NCBI GenBank assembly: GCA_964567085.1 | Contig: CAZMKU010000038.1 | Span: forward strand, 1-14,365 | DNA length: 14,365 bases | Reading direction: 5' to 3' | DNA from: SVTX01 sp964567085 | Lineage (GTDB): Bacteria; Bacillota; Clostridia; Oscillospirales; CAG-272 | Shown here: in pieces, positions 6,442 to 13,053 of the stretch | Layout: the number at the start of each line of letters is the position of its first letter | Position numbering within the stretch: position 1 is the first letter of the stretch | Made by a program: the position numbers and the translations under genes | Notes under the pieces: model-generated | What the model was told of the DNA's origin: nothing | Databases searched by the model: none | What the model saw: only the letters and a program-made list of their open reading frames with translations

Positions 6442-7128
6442 ATGACTTACATAGTTTCTAATATTCACGGAAATTATTCGGGCTTTAAGAAATTGCTCGA
6501 GACGATTTCCTTTAAGGAAAGTGATATAATGTATATTCTCGGTGACATCGTGGATTACGGTGAGGAGTCAATGGAGCTTATCGAGGATATAAGCATGAGA
6601 TATAACGTATACAGCATAGTTGGCGAGCATGACTATATCGCGCTCCGTATGTTGTCGGGCTTTACGAAAATGCTTGATAGCGGCGAGGCTCCCGACGCGG
6701 ACTTTATATCCGAGATGACGGCTTGGTGCGCTGACGGCGGTCAGTCAACTCTTGAGGGTTATCGCGCGCTTGACGACGATATGAAGGAGGGCGCTATCGA
6801 CTACCTTTCCGATATGACGCTCTACGAAGAAGTTAAGGTCGGCGGTAAGAATTATCTTCTCGTTCACGCGGGCATACGCGACTTTTCGCCCTCGCTTGAC
6901 CTTGACATCTGCGCTCCCGAGGACTTTTTCTCCGAGAGTATTGACTTGACAAAAAAATATTACGACGATAAAATAATCATCGTCGGACACGAGCCTACGA
7001 CCGAGGAAAACGGCGGTGACGGCAGGATCTTTTACGGAAACGGATCTATCAATATCGACTGCGGCTGTATGCGCGGCGGACGTCTCGCTTGCCTTTGCCT
7101 CGATAACGGTAAGGAATATTACGTTTGA
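6442..7128 (+). CDS. Metallophosphoesterase (PP1/PrpA-like) with altered metal-site motifs
   Basis: A 228-residue calcineurin-like phosphoesterase. The five motif blocks are in order: SNIHGN (6-11), GDIVDYG (34-40), GEHD (61-64), LVHAG (140-144) and VGHEPT (181-186). In the canonical family the first, second and third read DxHG, GDxVDRG and GNHE/D; here D is N7, R is Y39 and N is E62. The histidines H9, H63, H142 and H183 and the aspartates D35 and D38 remain, so a metal centre is still possible. I recall similar SNxHGN/VDYG/GEHD proteins in other Clostridia, so this is probably a conserved subfamily rather than decay. The substrate is unknown. The start has a GGGAGAT-type ribosome site (6430-6436). 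It lies 15 bases after nif3-like and one base before rlmD. Confidence 0.87.
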   Translation: MTYIVSNIHGNYSGFKKLLETISFKESDIMYILGDIVDYGEESMELIEDISMRYNVYSIVGEHDYIALRMLSGFTKMLDSGEAPDADFISEMTAWCADGGQSTLEGYRALDDDMKEGAIDYLSDMTLYEEVKVGGKNYLLVHAGIRDFSPSLDLDICAPEDFFSESIDLTKKYYDDKIIIVGHEPTTEENGGDGRIFYGNGSINIDCGCMRGGRLACLCLDNGKEYYV

Positions 7129-7129
7129 T

Positions 7130-8479
7130 ATGAACAAGAACGATATAATTGTCCTTGATATAATTGACATGAACAATCTCGGCGCGGGTGTCGGCAAGGT
7201 TGACGGAGCGGTGGTCTTCGTCGCGGGCGCGGTTACAGGCGACAGGGTTGAATGTAAAATTATCAAGGTCACGAAAAGCTATTACGTGGCGAAGCTTATG
7301 CGGGTTATCGAGAGCTCGCCGAATCGCGCGGATGAGGATTTTTGTGCGGCTCCGCAGTCCTGCGGAGGCTGTGTTTACAGAAATATAACCCGCGAGTGTG
7401 AGCTTCAGATGAAGAAGGCTTATATCGAGGGGCTTTTCAAAAAGGCAGGGCTGCACGACGTCAATATTCTTCCCGTTATGTCGGTAAGTCCGAGGGAAAA
7501 GTACAGAAACAAGGCGCAGTATCCCGTTCGTGCGACCAAGGACGGCTTGCGCGCGGGCTTCTTTGCAAACAAAACGCATTCTATCGTAAGCTCTGCTCAC
7601 TGCGCGCTTGAGCCCGATATTTTCGGGGATATAGTTGCGGCAGTATGCGATTTTGCGACGGAAAACGGCATCACTGCATATGATGAAGAAAGCGGTCGCG
7701 GTGTTTTGCGACATATCTATCTCCGTCGCGGCGAGATCAGCGGAGAAATTATGCTGTGCTTGGTCGTTAACGCCGACAAATTGCCTCATAGCGATAAGCT
7801 TGGCGATTTTGTAAAAGAAAAGTTCCCCGAGGTTACGACGCTTCTGCTTAATGTAAACAAAAAGAACACGAACGTAATTCTCGGCGATAAATACGTAAAT
7901 GTTTTTGGTAAGGGATATATTGAGGACACGCTTGGCGGCTTGAAGTTCCGTATTTCTCCCGAGTCCTTCTGGCAGGTCAACCGCGCGGGCGCGGAGGCGC
8001 TTTATTCCAAGGCTCGCGAGCTTGCTTGTCTTCGCGGCGGCGAGAACGTTCTCGACCTTTACTGCGGTACGGGTACGATCGGTCTTTCTATGGCGAAATA
8101 CGCGGGAAGCGTTACGGGCGTTGAGATAGTTGCGGGCGCTATTGAAAACGCAAAGAAAAATGCCGAGATAAACGGCATCGAAAACGCGGAATTTTACTGC
8201 GCCGACGCGTCGGACACCGAGAGCATAATTCCTGCCGACCGCGAGTATGACGTGGTTATTCTCGACCCGCCCAGAAAGGGCACGACCGAGGAGCTTATTT
8301 CTTATATCGCAAAACGAGATATAAAGAGGGTTGTGTATATTTCCTGCGGGCCTGATACGTTGGCGCGAGATATTGCGATATTTAAGAAATATGGTTATAG
8401 TTGTGGAGATGTTCAACCTGTTGATATGTTCCCCGTAACGGGACACGTTGAAACTATTGTTTGTCTTTGCAAACAATAG
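7130..8479 (+). CDS. rlmD: 23S rRNA (uracil-C5)-methyltransferase, RlmD/RumA family
   Basis: A 449-residue m5U methyltransferase of the RlmD/RumA (TrmA superfamily) group, acting on 23S rRNA. Residues 1-60 form a TRAM RNA-binding domain. C72, C78, C81 (CX5CX2C) and C158 match the four [4Fe-4S] ligands. FWQVN (280-284) precedes the SAM domain with VLDLYCGTGTIGL (307-319). DPPRKG is at 379-384, SCGP at 405-408 carries the nucleophile C406, and HVETIV (439-444) carries the base E441. The ATG at 7130 is chosen because the TRAM domain begins directly after it; it follows the previous stop by one base, so translation is probably coupled (AAGGA is 14 bases upstream, rather far). The last codons lie inside a perfect inverted repeat shared with the downstream array, so its stop codon may come from that element. 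Confidence 0.95.
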   Translation: MNKNDIIVLDIIDMNNLGAGVGKVDGAVVFVAGAVTGDRVECKIIKVTKSYYVAKLMRVIESSPNRADEDFCAAPQSCGGCVYRNITRECELQMKKAYIEGLFKKAGLHDVNILPVMSVSPREKYRNKAQYPVRATKDGLRAGFFANKTHSIVSSAHCALEPDIFGDIVAAVCDFATENGITAYDEESGRGVLRHIYLRRGEISGEIMLCLVVNADKLPHSDKLGDFVKEKFPEVTTLLLNVNKKNTNVILGDKYVNVFGKGYIEDTLGGLKFRISPESFWQVNRAGAEALYSKARELACLRGGENVLDLYCGTGTIGLSMAKYAGSVTGVEIVAGAIENAKKNAEINGIENAEFYCADASDTESIIPADREYDVVILDPPRKGTTEELISYIAKRDIKRVVYISCGPDTLARDIAIFKKYGYSCGDVQPVDMFPVTGHVETIVCLCKQ

Positions 8480-8486
8480 TTTCAAC
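8447..8486. repeat. Perfect 17-bp inverted repeat across the rlmD stop
   Basis: GTTGAAACTATTGTTTG (8447-8463) is exactly reverse-complemented at 8470-8486, around the six-base loop TCTTTG. The left arm encodes V440-C445 of RlmD; the right arm contains its last codons and the TAG stop (8477-8479). No T-tract follows, so it is not a standard intrinsic terminator. It forms the left edge of the octamer/hairpin array. Confidence 0.95.
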
Positions 8487-8488
8487 AA

Positions 8489-8724
8489 CTAAGTTTGCCC
8501 TTTCGGGCAAGTGAAGTTGCCTTCGGCAGCGAAGTTCACTGCGTGAGTGAAGTTTCGCCTGACGGCGAAGTAGGGCAAACTTAACTTCACTTTGCGAGTG
8601 ATGCGAGCAAAACTTCACTGTGAGGAAATTTGCAAAGTAAATTGACGAACAACTTCACTACGAGCGAGAGCGAGTAACTTCACCAAATCAGGCTTTACTT
8701 TTGCGAAGCAAAAACTTCACCAAA
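8489..8724. repeat. Octamer array GTGAAGTT/AACTTCAC with palindromic spacers
   Basis: This is the only sizeable region without a gene. GTGAAGTT occurs at 8511-8518 and 8547-8554, with near-copies at 8530-8537 and 8566-8573. AACTTCAC, its reverse complement, occurs at 8583, 8611, 8651, 8676 and 8713. The pieces between them are small hairpins of differing sequence: TTGCCC/GGGCAA (8495-8510), TGCC/GGCA (8518-8528), TTCACT/AGTGAA (8535-8551), TTCGCC/GGCGAA (8554-8569), TTTGC/GCAAA (8591-8611) and TTTTGC/GCAAAA (8699-8713). TAAGTTTGCCC (8490-8500) pairs with GGGCAAACTTA (8573-8583), bounding the left half. AACTTCACCAAA is repeated at 8676 and 8713. I see no protein frame, promoter or tRNA in it. 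Confidence 0.9.
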
Positions 8725-8743
8725 CACCAAAAGGAGAAAAAAT

Positions 8744-9097
8744 ATGAAAGATTCAGAACTTCGCACAAGGGCAAAAGCCCTTGCTTTACATATAATCGCC
8801 GTCTGCGATGAGGTAGACACAAGAAAAGGTAGAGGTGTGATTGTTAATCAAATTGTCAGAAGTGCAACCTCTATCGGCGCGAATATTCACGAAGCCAACT
8901 ATGCTGCAAGTAAAGCGGATTTTATCAATAAATTTCATATCGCACTCAAAGAATGTGGCGAAACGGAATATTGGATTGAAATGCTTGTTGGCTCAAATGC
9001 AATTAGCGAACAAATCGCAAAAGACCTTTTGCAGGAGTGTGGCGTTATTCGCCGTATGCTTGTGAAATCTATCACCACCGCAAAGGCAAACAATTAA
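8744..9097 (+). CDS. Four-helix-bundle protein (23S rRNA intervening-sequence/S23 family)
   Basis: A 117-residue protein of the four-helix-bundle family TIGR02436 (S23, encoded in some 23S rRNA intervening sequences and related to the Avd accessory protein of diversity-generating retroelements). The core signature, SIGANIHEANYAASKADF (44-61) followed by IALKECGETEYWIEML, is clear. Known relatives form basic pentameric barrels that bind nucleic acid, but most standalone copies have no known function. The ATG has AAGGAG (8731-8736) seven bases upstream. Directly upstream lies the octamer/hairpin array, and its pattern runs into the first codons: AACTTCGC (8757-8764), then the hairpin CAAGGGC/GCCCTTG (8766-8783). 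Third positions look more A/T-rich than in neighbouring genes. No reverse transcriptase or rRNA is near. It may be the protein partner of the repeats. Confidence 0.9.
   Translation: MKDSELRTRAKALALHIIAVCDEVDTRKGRGVIVNQIVRSATSIGANIHEANYAASKADFINKFHIALKECGETEYWIEMLVGSNAISEQIAKDLLQECGVIRRMLVKSITTAKANN
8766..8783. repeat. Hairpin inside the four-helix-bundle coding start
   Basis: CAAGGGC (8766-8772), loop AAAA, GCCCTTG (8777-8783) forms a perfect 7-bp stem within codons 8-14. It is preceded by AACTTCGC (8757-8764), a one-mismatch copy of the array octamer, so the array appears to continue into the gene. Confidence 0.8.
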
Positions 9098-9111
9098 AAA
9101 TGTGGTGAGAT

Positions 9112-9357
9112 ATGCTTAAAAACAAACCAAAATTTCGTGAAGTCGTGCTTGAGATAATATGCGAACTCGGTTTAACGCTTGTTTGCTTCGGCATTGGCGC
9201 TTTGATGCTTCATTTATTCGGAGTGAATGCCGAGGTGTTTGAGAACATTGACTCCGAGCTCGTCGTGCTTGTCGGAATAGCCGCGCTGCTTATAATTTTT
9301 GTTGCTGTTTATTTCCTTGTTCAGCTTTTTAAGAAGAAACAAAGAAAAAATAAATAA
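9112..9357 (+). CDS. Small two-helix membrane protein
   Basis: An 81-residue protein that I do not recognise. Two hydrophobic segments, about residues 13-36 and 49-72, are joined by an acidic loop (NAEVFENIDSE, 39-49). The C-terminus is very basic (KKKQRKNK), which by the positive-inside rule places both ends in the cytoplasm. The start ATG follows GTGGTGAG by a few bases and lies 14 bases after the four-helix-bundle stop, so the two may be co-transcribed. Whether it belongs with that gene or with the M13 peptidase downstream cannot be told from the sequence. A TATAAT-containing promoter candidate for the peptidase lies inside its 3' half. Confidence 0.75.
   Translation: MLKNKPKFREVVLEIICELGLTLVCFGIGALMLHLFGVNAEVFENIDSELVVLVGIAALLIIFVAVYFLVQLFKKKQRKNK
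9269..9296 (+). promoter_or_regulatory. Possible internal promoter for the M13 peptidase gene
   Basis: TTGTCG (9269-9274) and a perfect TATAAT (9291-9296) are separated by 16 bases, inside the preceding small membrane-protein gene and about 90 bases before the peptidase start. The -35 box matches consensus at four of six positions, so this is tentative. Confidence 0.35.
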
Positions 9358-9385
9358 AAACCTACATAAAAAGGAGAATTTAAAA

Positions 9386-11284
9386 ATGGAAAAAGTAAGA
9401 ATTCAGGACGATTTGTACTTACACGTAAATCAGGAGACGATCGACAATCTCGTTATCCCCGACGACCAGCCCCGAACGGGTGGATTTTCGTCCCTTGACT
9501 CTGACGTTGAGAAGCTTTTGATGAGCGAGTTTGCCGAAATGTGCAAGAGCGGCGAATACCCCAACGAGCACTTGAAGCGCGCATGCGCTCTTTATCTTGC
9601 CGTTAAAAACACAAGAAAGAGAAGCGCTCACGGCATCTCTCCCGCGCTTAAGTATCTCTCTACAATTCAGAAGCTCGATTCTATGGCGGCATTTAACAGA
9701 AAGCTCAAGACTCTGGTGCTTGGCAGATATCCCTTGCCCTTCAGTATTTCCGTTGGCGCGGATATGAAGGATACGAAGCACAACTGTGTTTCTATTTCCG
9801 GCCCCGGCACGATTCTCCCCGACGCGTCCTTCTACAAGCCCGAGCGCGCACAGCAGAAGGAAATGCTCATCGGTCTTTGGACAAATATGGCGAAGATGGT
9901 GCTCGCAAAGACAAAGCTCACGGCAGAGGAGCAGGAAAAGTACCTTGCTGACACACTTGCATTTGACGAAAAGATCGCATCTCTTGTAAAGACAAGAGAA
10001 GAATGGAGCGAATACGTTAAGGCATATAATCCTATGAAGACGGGTAAGGTTTGCTATATGGTAAGACCCGTTGCAATGAGAAAGCTTTTGAATGGCATTT
10101 TCGGCTTCGTTCCCGAAAGAATCATTGTTGAAGAGCCCAGATACTTCAGGAATTTTAAAGAAGTATTCAACGAGGAGACCTTCGAGCTTTACAAGTCTTG
10201 GGCATACGTTACGGGACTTCTTAATTCTTGTTCTTATCTTACAGAGGAGCTTCGTGAGATCGGAGGTATGTTCTACCGCGCAATGAGCGGCATTCCCGCT
10301 ATGACACCCGTTGACAAGTTCGCGTATCAGCTTGCGAGCGGCACGTACTCCGAGCCCGTAGGACTTTACTATGGCGAGAAGTACTTCGGCGAGGAAGCAA
10401 AGAAGGATATCACAGAGATCGTTTATCAGATCATTGATATGTACAAGGAAAGAATCAGAACCAACGACTTCCTTGAAGAAGCAACAAAGGAAAAGGCGAT
10501 TCTGAAGCTTTCCAAGATCGGCGTTAAGATGGGTTATCCCGACAAGGTTGATCCCGCTTACGATAAGCTTGTATTTGACGAAACAAAGTCCCTCTTTGAC
10601 ATCGTAACGTCGCTTCGCAAGATCAGATACGAGCATCAGCTCGGCGAGCTTACAAAGCCCGTAAATCCCGAGGAATGGGCAATGCCCGGTCATATGGTTA
10701 ACGCATGCTACAATCCTTTCGTTAACGATATTACCTTCCCCGCGGCAATTCTTCAGGCGCCCTTCTATTCACTCAAGCAGACGAGAAGCGAAAATCTCGG
10801 CGGTATCGGTGCGGTTATCGGCCACGAGATTTCTCACGCGTTTGACAGCAACGGCGCAAAGTGCGACGAGAACGGTAACATCAACAACTGGTGGACAAAG
10901 ACCGATGAAAAGAAGTTCCAGAAGAAGATCAACGCTATGATCAAGCAGTTTGACGGCATCGAGCTTCCTTGGGGCAAGGTGAACGGCAAGTTTATCGTAA
11001 GTGAAAATATGGCGGATAACGGCGGTATGGCGGTTACGCTCGCAATTATGGCGAATATGGAAAACGCATCCTATGAGGAATACTTTATGAACTGGGCGCG
11101 CGTTTGGTGCATGAAGGCAAAGCCCGAGTTCTTGCAGCTTCTGCTCACTATCGACGTTCACGGCCCCGCGGTTCTTCGCGCGAATATGCAGCCGAGAAAC
11201 TTCGACGAGTGGTATGATACGTTCGGCGTAAAGAAGTCTGATAAGATGTATATCGCTCCCGCAAAGAGAGTTGTAATTTGGTAA
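9386..11284 (+). CDS. M13 (neprilysin/PepO-type) zinc metallopeptidase
   Basis: A 632-residue M13 family endopeptidase that cleaves oligopeptides. The zinc site is HEISH (480-484) with the third ligand E540 in ENMADNGG (540-547). The substrate-binding block NACYNPFVNDITFPAA, the DVHGPAVLRAN block near the C-terminus (with the catalytic-site histidine and arginine) and the terminal VVIW are all typical. There is no signal peptide or membrane anchor, unlike eukaryotic neprilysin, so it should be cytoplasmic, as PepO of lactic acid bacteria is. The length matches the bacterial family. I chose ATG 9386 because AAGGAG (9371-9376) sits nine bases upstream and the residues before it belong to the preceding reading frame's region. 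A role in peptide nutrition is likely but inferred. Confidence 0.96.
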   Translation: MEKVRIQDDLYLHVNQETIDNLVIPDDQPRTGGFSSLDSDVEKLLMSEFAEMCKSGEYPNEHLKRACALYLAVKNTRKRSAHGISPALKYLSTIQKLDSMAAFNRKLKTLVLGRYPLPFSISVGADMKDTKHNCVSISGPGTILPDASFYKPERAQQKEMLIGLWTNMAKMVLAKTKLTAEEQEKYLADTLAFDEKIASLVKTREEWSEYVKAYNPMKTGKVCYMVRPVAMRKLLNGIFGFVPERIIVEEPRYFRNFKEVFNEETFELYKSWAYVTGLLNSCSYLTEELREIGGMFYRAMSGIPAMTPVDKFAYQLASGTYSEPVGLYYGEKYFGEEAKKDITEIVYQIIDMYKERIRTNDFLEEATKEKAILKLSKIGVKMGYPDKVDPAYDKLVFDETKSLFDIVTSLRKIRYEHQLGELTKPVNPEEWAMPGHMVNACYNPFVNDITFPAAILQAPFYSLKQTRSENLGGIGAVIGHEISHAFDSNGAKCDENGNINNWWTKTDEKKFQKKINAMIKQFDGIELPWGKVNGKFIVSENMADNGGMAVTLAIMANMENASYEEYFMNWARVWCMKAKPEFLQLLLTIDVHGPAVLRANMQPRNFDEWYDTFGVKKSDKMYIAPAKRVVIW

Positions 11285-11286
11285 AG

Positions 11287-11326
11287 GTCGAGCGGTAGCT
11301 CGACGTCGATATGCGCCGCTGCGCGT
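11287..11326. repeat. Twin palindromic hairpins between the peptidase and HAD genes
   Basis: Hairpin 1 is GTCGAGC (11287-11293), loop GGTA, GCTCGAC (11298-11304), a perfect 7-bp stem. Hairpin 2 is ATGCGC (11311-11316), loop CGCT, GCGCGT (11321-11326), with one wobble pair. No T-tract follows, so this is better called an intergenic palindromic repeat than a terminator. The linking CGTCGATAT recurs at 14340-14348. Confidence 0.75.
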
Positions 11327-11351
11327 CGAGAGTCCCCGAAAGGAGAAAATT

Positions 11352-11999
11352 ATGTACAAAACAATATTATTCGACCTTGACGGGACTCTGACGGATTCGG
11401 GCGAGGGTGTAAAGAACGGATTTATTTATGCCCTTGGGAAATTCGGAATGTGCGAGAAAAAAGAAAATCTCGACAAGGTGTTAGGGCCGCCTCTGTATAA
11501 TTCATTCAGAGACTTTTTCGGTCTTTCGCACGACGATGCGAATTTGGCGGTCAAGTATTACAGAGAATATTACAGCGAAAAGGGTGTTTTTGAGAACAAG
11601 CTTTACGACGGCATTGATAAGCTGCTCGAAAAGCTCAAAGCACAGGGCAAGAGAGTAATTATCGCGACCTCAAAGCCCGAGTTTTACGCCGTTCCCGTGC
11701 TTAAAATGTTTGGCATTTTCCAATATTTCGATTACGTTTTCGCGGCAACGCTTGACGGACGGCTCTCGAAAAAGTCGGATATTGTCAAGATAGCTATTGA
11801 AAATGCAGGTTGTGAAAAAAGTGAGATCCTTATGGTAGGTGATCGGCATCACGATATTGACGGCGCCCGTGAAAACGGCCTTGACAGTCTTGGCGTGCTT
11901 TACGGCTACGGCGACAGAGCCGAGATGGAAAAAGCGGGCGCGACATATATTTGCGAGAGCGTTGAAGACGTAACCCGCTTTTTGATCGAGCAAAAATAA
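11352..11999 (+). CDS. HAD superfamily phosphatase (phosphoglycolate phosphatase-like)
   Basis: A 215-residue haloacid-dehalogenase hydrolase with an alpha-helical type-1 cap. Motif I is DLDGT (8-12), with nucleophile D8 and acid/base D10. Motif II is ATSKPE (T106 or S107), motif III is probably K141 in LSKKSD, and motif IV is GDRHHDID (163-170) with the Mg-binding acids. The cap covers about residues 18-85. This arrangement fits the Gph/PpaX/5'-nucleotidase-like branch that removes phosphate from small metabolites, but the substrate cannot be read from the motifs. AAGGAG (11340-11345) is six bases before the ATG. The palindromic pair upstream separates it from the peptidase gene. The gene ends just before a perfect promoter for the next operon. 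Confidence 0.92.
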   Translation: MYKTILFDLDGTLTDSGEGVKNGFIYALGKFGMCEKKENLDKVLGPPLYNSFRDFFGLSHDDANLAVKYYREYYSEKGVFENKLYDGIDKLLEKLKAQGKRVIIATSKPEFYAVPVLKMFGIFQYFDYVFAATLDGRLSKKSDIVKIAIENAGCEKSEILMVGDRHHDIDGARENGLDSLGVLYGYGDRAEMEKAGATYICESVEDVTRFLIEQK

Positions 12000-12001
12000 T
12001 C

Positions 12002-12030
12002 TTGACACAATCAAAATTTTAAGGTATAAT
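12002..12030 (+). promoter_or_regulatory. Perfect consensus sigma-A promoter for the glucokinase operon
   Basis: TTGACA (12002-12007) and TATAAT (12025-12030) are both exact, with a 17-base spacer. Transcription would start near 12037. This makes the GTG at 12043 an unlikely start codon and supports ATG 12076. The -35 box begins three bases after the HAD stop codon. Confidence 0.88.
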
Positions 12031-12075
12031 TATCTTAGAAAAGTGTGTAAATATAGTATATTAAGCGAGGAAAAT

Positions 12076-13035
12076 ATGTACCGTATAGGCGTAGATTTGG
12101 GCGGCACGAATATTGCTGCGGCAATCATAGACGAAAATTATAATATAATAAAAAAGGGAAGCGTACCCACTCTTGCGCACAGAGAAGCGGCGCTCATTAT
12201 GGACGATATGGCGGCGCTCTGCCGTAAGGTTTGCGCTGACGCGGGAATTGAGCTCTCCGAGGTGGAGGCTGTAGGTATCGCGTCCCCCGGAATCGCAAAC
12301 AGTCGCGACGGCGTGGTTGAATACGCCTGCAATCTTCCGTTTGTAAAGTATCCTATCTGCGCGGAGCTTGGCGCAAGACTTGGAATTTCTAATGTTCACG
12401 TTGAAAACGACGCTAACGCCGCGGCGTGGGGCGAAGCGGTTGCGGGCGCGGCTCGCGGTTCAAACAGCTCCATTATGATAACTCTCGGCACGGGCGTCGG
12501 CGGCGGAATCATTATTGACAATCAGGTTTATTCGGGCTCGAATTTTGCGGGCGCGGAGCTTGGACATATCGTTATCCACGTTGACGGCAGACCTTGTAAT
12601 TGCGGCAGAAGCGGTTGCTGGGAGGCTTACAGCAGCGCGACGGCGCTCATCAGGATGACGTCCGAGAAGATAGAAGAATGTCGCGCACAGGGCAGAGAAA
12701 CCGCGCTTATCCCGCTCGTTGAGGAGGGAGGCAAGGTGTCGGGCAGAACCGCGTTTGCGGCTATGCGCGCTGGCGACTGCGCGGGACGCGAGGTCGTTGA
12801 GACTTACGTTAAATATCTTGCGAGCGGTATCGCGAGCATAATAAACATTTTCCAGCCCGAGATTCTTTCGCTGGGCGGCGGCGTGTCGGGCGAGGGTCAG
12901 TATCTTCTCGATATGCTCGTTCCTCTCGTGAGAGAGCAGACCTACGGCGGAGAGTACGTGAAGGCGACAGAGATAAAGATAGCTCAGCTCAAAAACGACG
13001 CGGGACTTATCGGCGCGGCGTGCTTGGGTATTTAA
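12076..13035 (+). CDS. glk: ROK-family glucokinase
   Basis: A 319-residue ROK sugar kinase, most likely phosphorylating glucose with ATP at the start of glycolysis. The N-terminal phosphate loop is GVDLGGTNI (5-13). The catalytic base is D112 in ENDANAAAWGE (110-120), and the second phosphate loop is TLGTGVGGG (136-144). The sugar- and zinc-binding signature is E161 and H164 in ELGH, then C174, C176 and C181 in CNCGRSGCWE. There is no N-terminal helix-turn-helix, so it is an enzyme and not a ROK repressor. Start: ATG 12076 is preferred over GTG 12043 because GCGAGGA sits just upstream of it and the promoter start point lies almost at the GTG. It heads an operon with a zinc-ribbon protein and pssA. 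N-acetylhexosamine kinases are the main alternative. Confidence 0.92.
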   Translation: MYRIGVDLGGTNIAAAIIDENYNIIKKGSVPTLAHREAALIMDDMAALCRKVCADAGIELSEVEAVGIASPGIANSRDGVVEYACNLPFVKYPICAELGARLGISNVHVENDANAAAWGEAVAGAARGSNSSIMITLGTGVGGGIIIDNQVYSGSNFAGAELGHIVIHVDGRPCNCGRSGCWEAYSSATALIRMTSEKIEECRAQGRETALIPLVEEGGKVSGRTAFAAMRAGDCAGREVVETYVKYLASGIASIINIFQPEILSLGGGVSGEGQYLLDMLVPLVREQTYGGEYVKATEIKIAQLKNDAGLIGAACLGI

Positions 13036-13053
13036 AATTCAGAGGTGACGGAT

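Noticed and set aside
7016..7129. Upstream extension of rlmD into the metallophosphoesterase gene.
   Set aside because: The TRAM domain begins right after ATG 7130, and the upstream frame overlaps the conserved end of the preceding protein.
8447..8486. Ordinary rlmD terminator.
   Set aside because: The stem is perfect and long, but no T-tract follows, the stem lies mostly in coding sequence, and it adjoins the octamer array.
7049..8488. Long open frame antisense to rlmD (479 codons), and similar ones at 5674-6468 and 9419-10693.
   Set aside because: They lie exactly opposite genes with full family motifs, encode no recognisable domain, and have odd composition rich in R, H, L and N. They result from codon bias on the true strand.
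8489..8724. CRISPR array.
   Set aside because: The repeat is only 8-9 bases, occurs in both orientations, has irregular steps (25-44 bases) and palindromic spacers, and no cas gene is near.
8744..9097. 23S rRNA intervening sequence or diversity-generating retroelement.
   Set aside because: No rRNA sequence, reverse transcriptase, template repeat or variable-repeat pair is visible nearby; only the protein family is shared.
11287..11326. Intrinsic terminator after the M13 peptidase.
   Set aside because: Both hairpins lack a T-run; they fit the intergenic repeat pattern better, although some termination is not excluded.
12043..12075. GTG start for the glucokinase.
   Set aside because: The predicted transcription start is about 12037, which leaves no room for a ribosome site, and ATG 12076 has GCGAGGA and the family's usual N-terminus.
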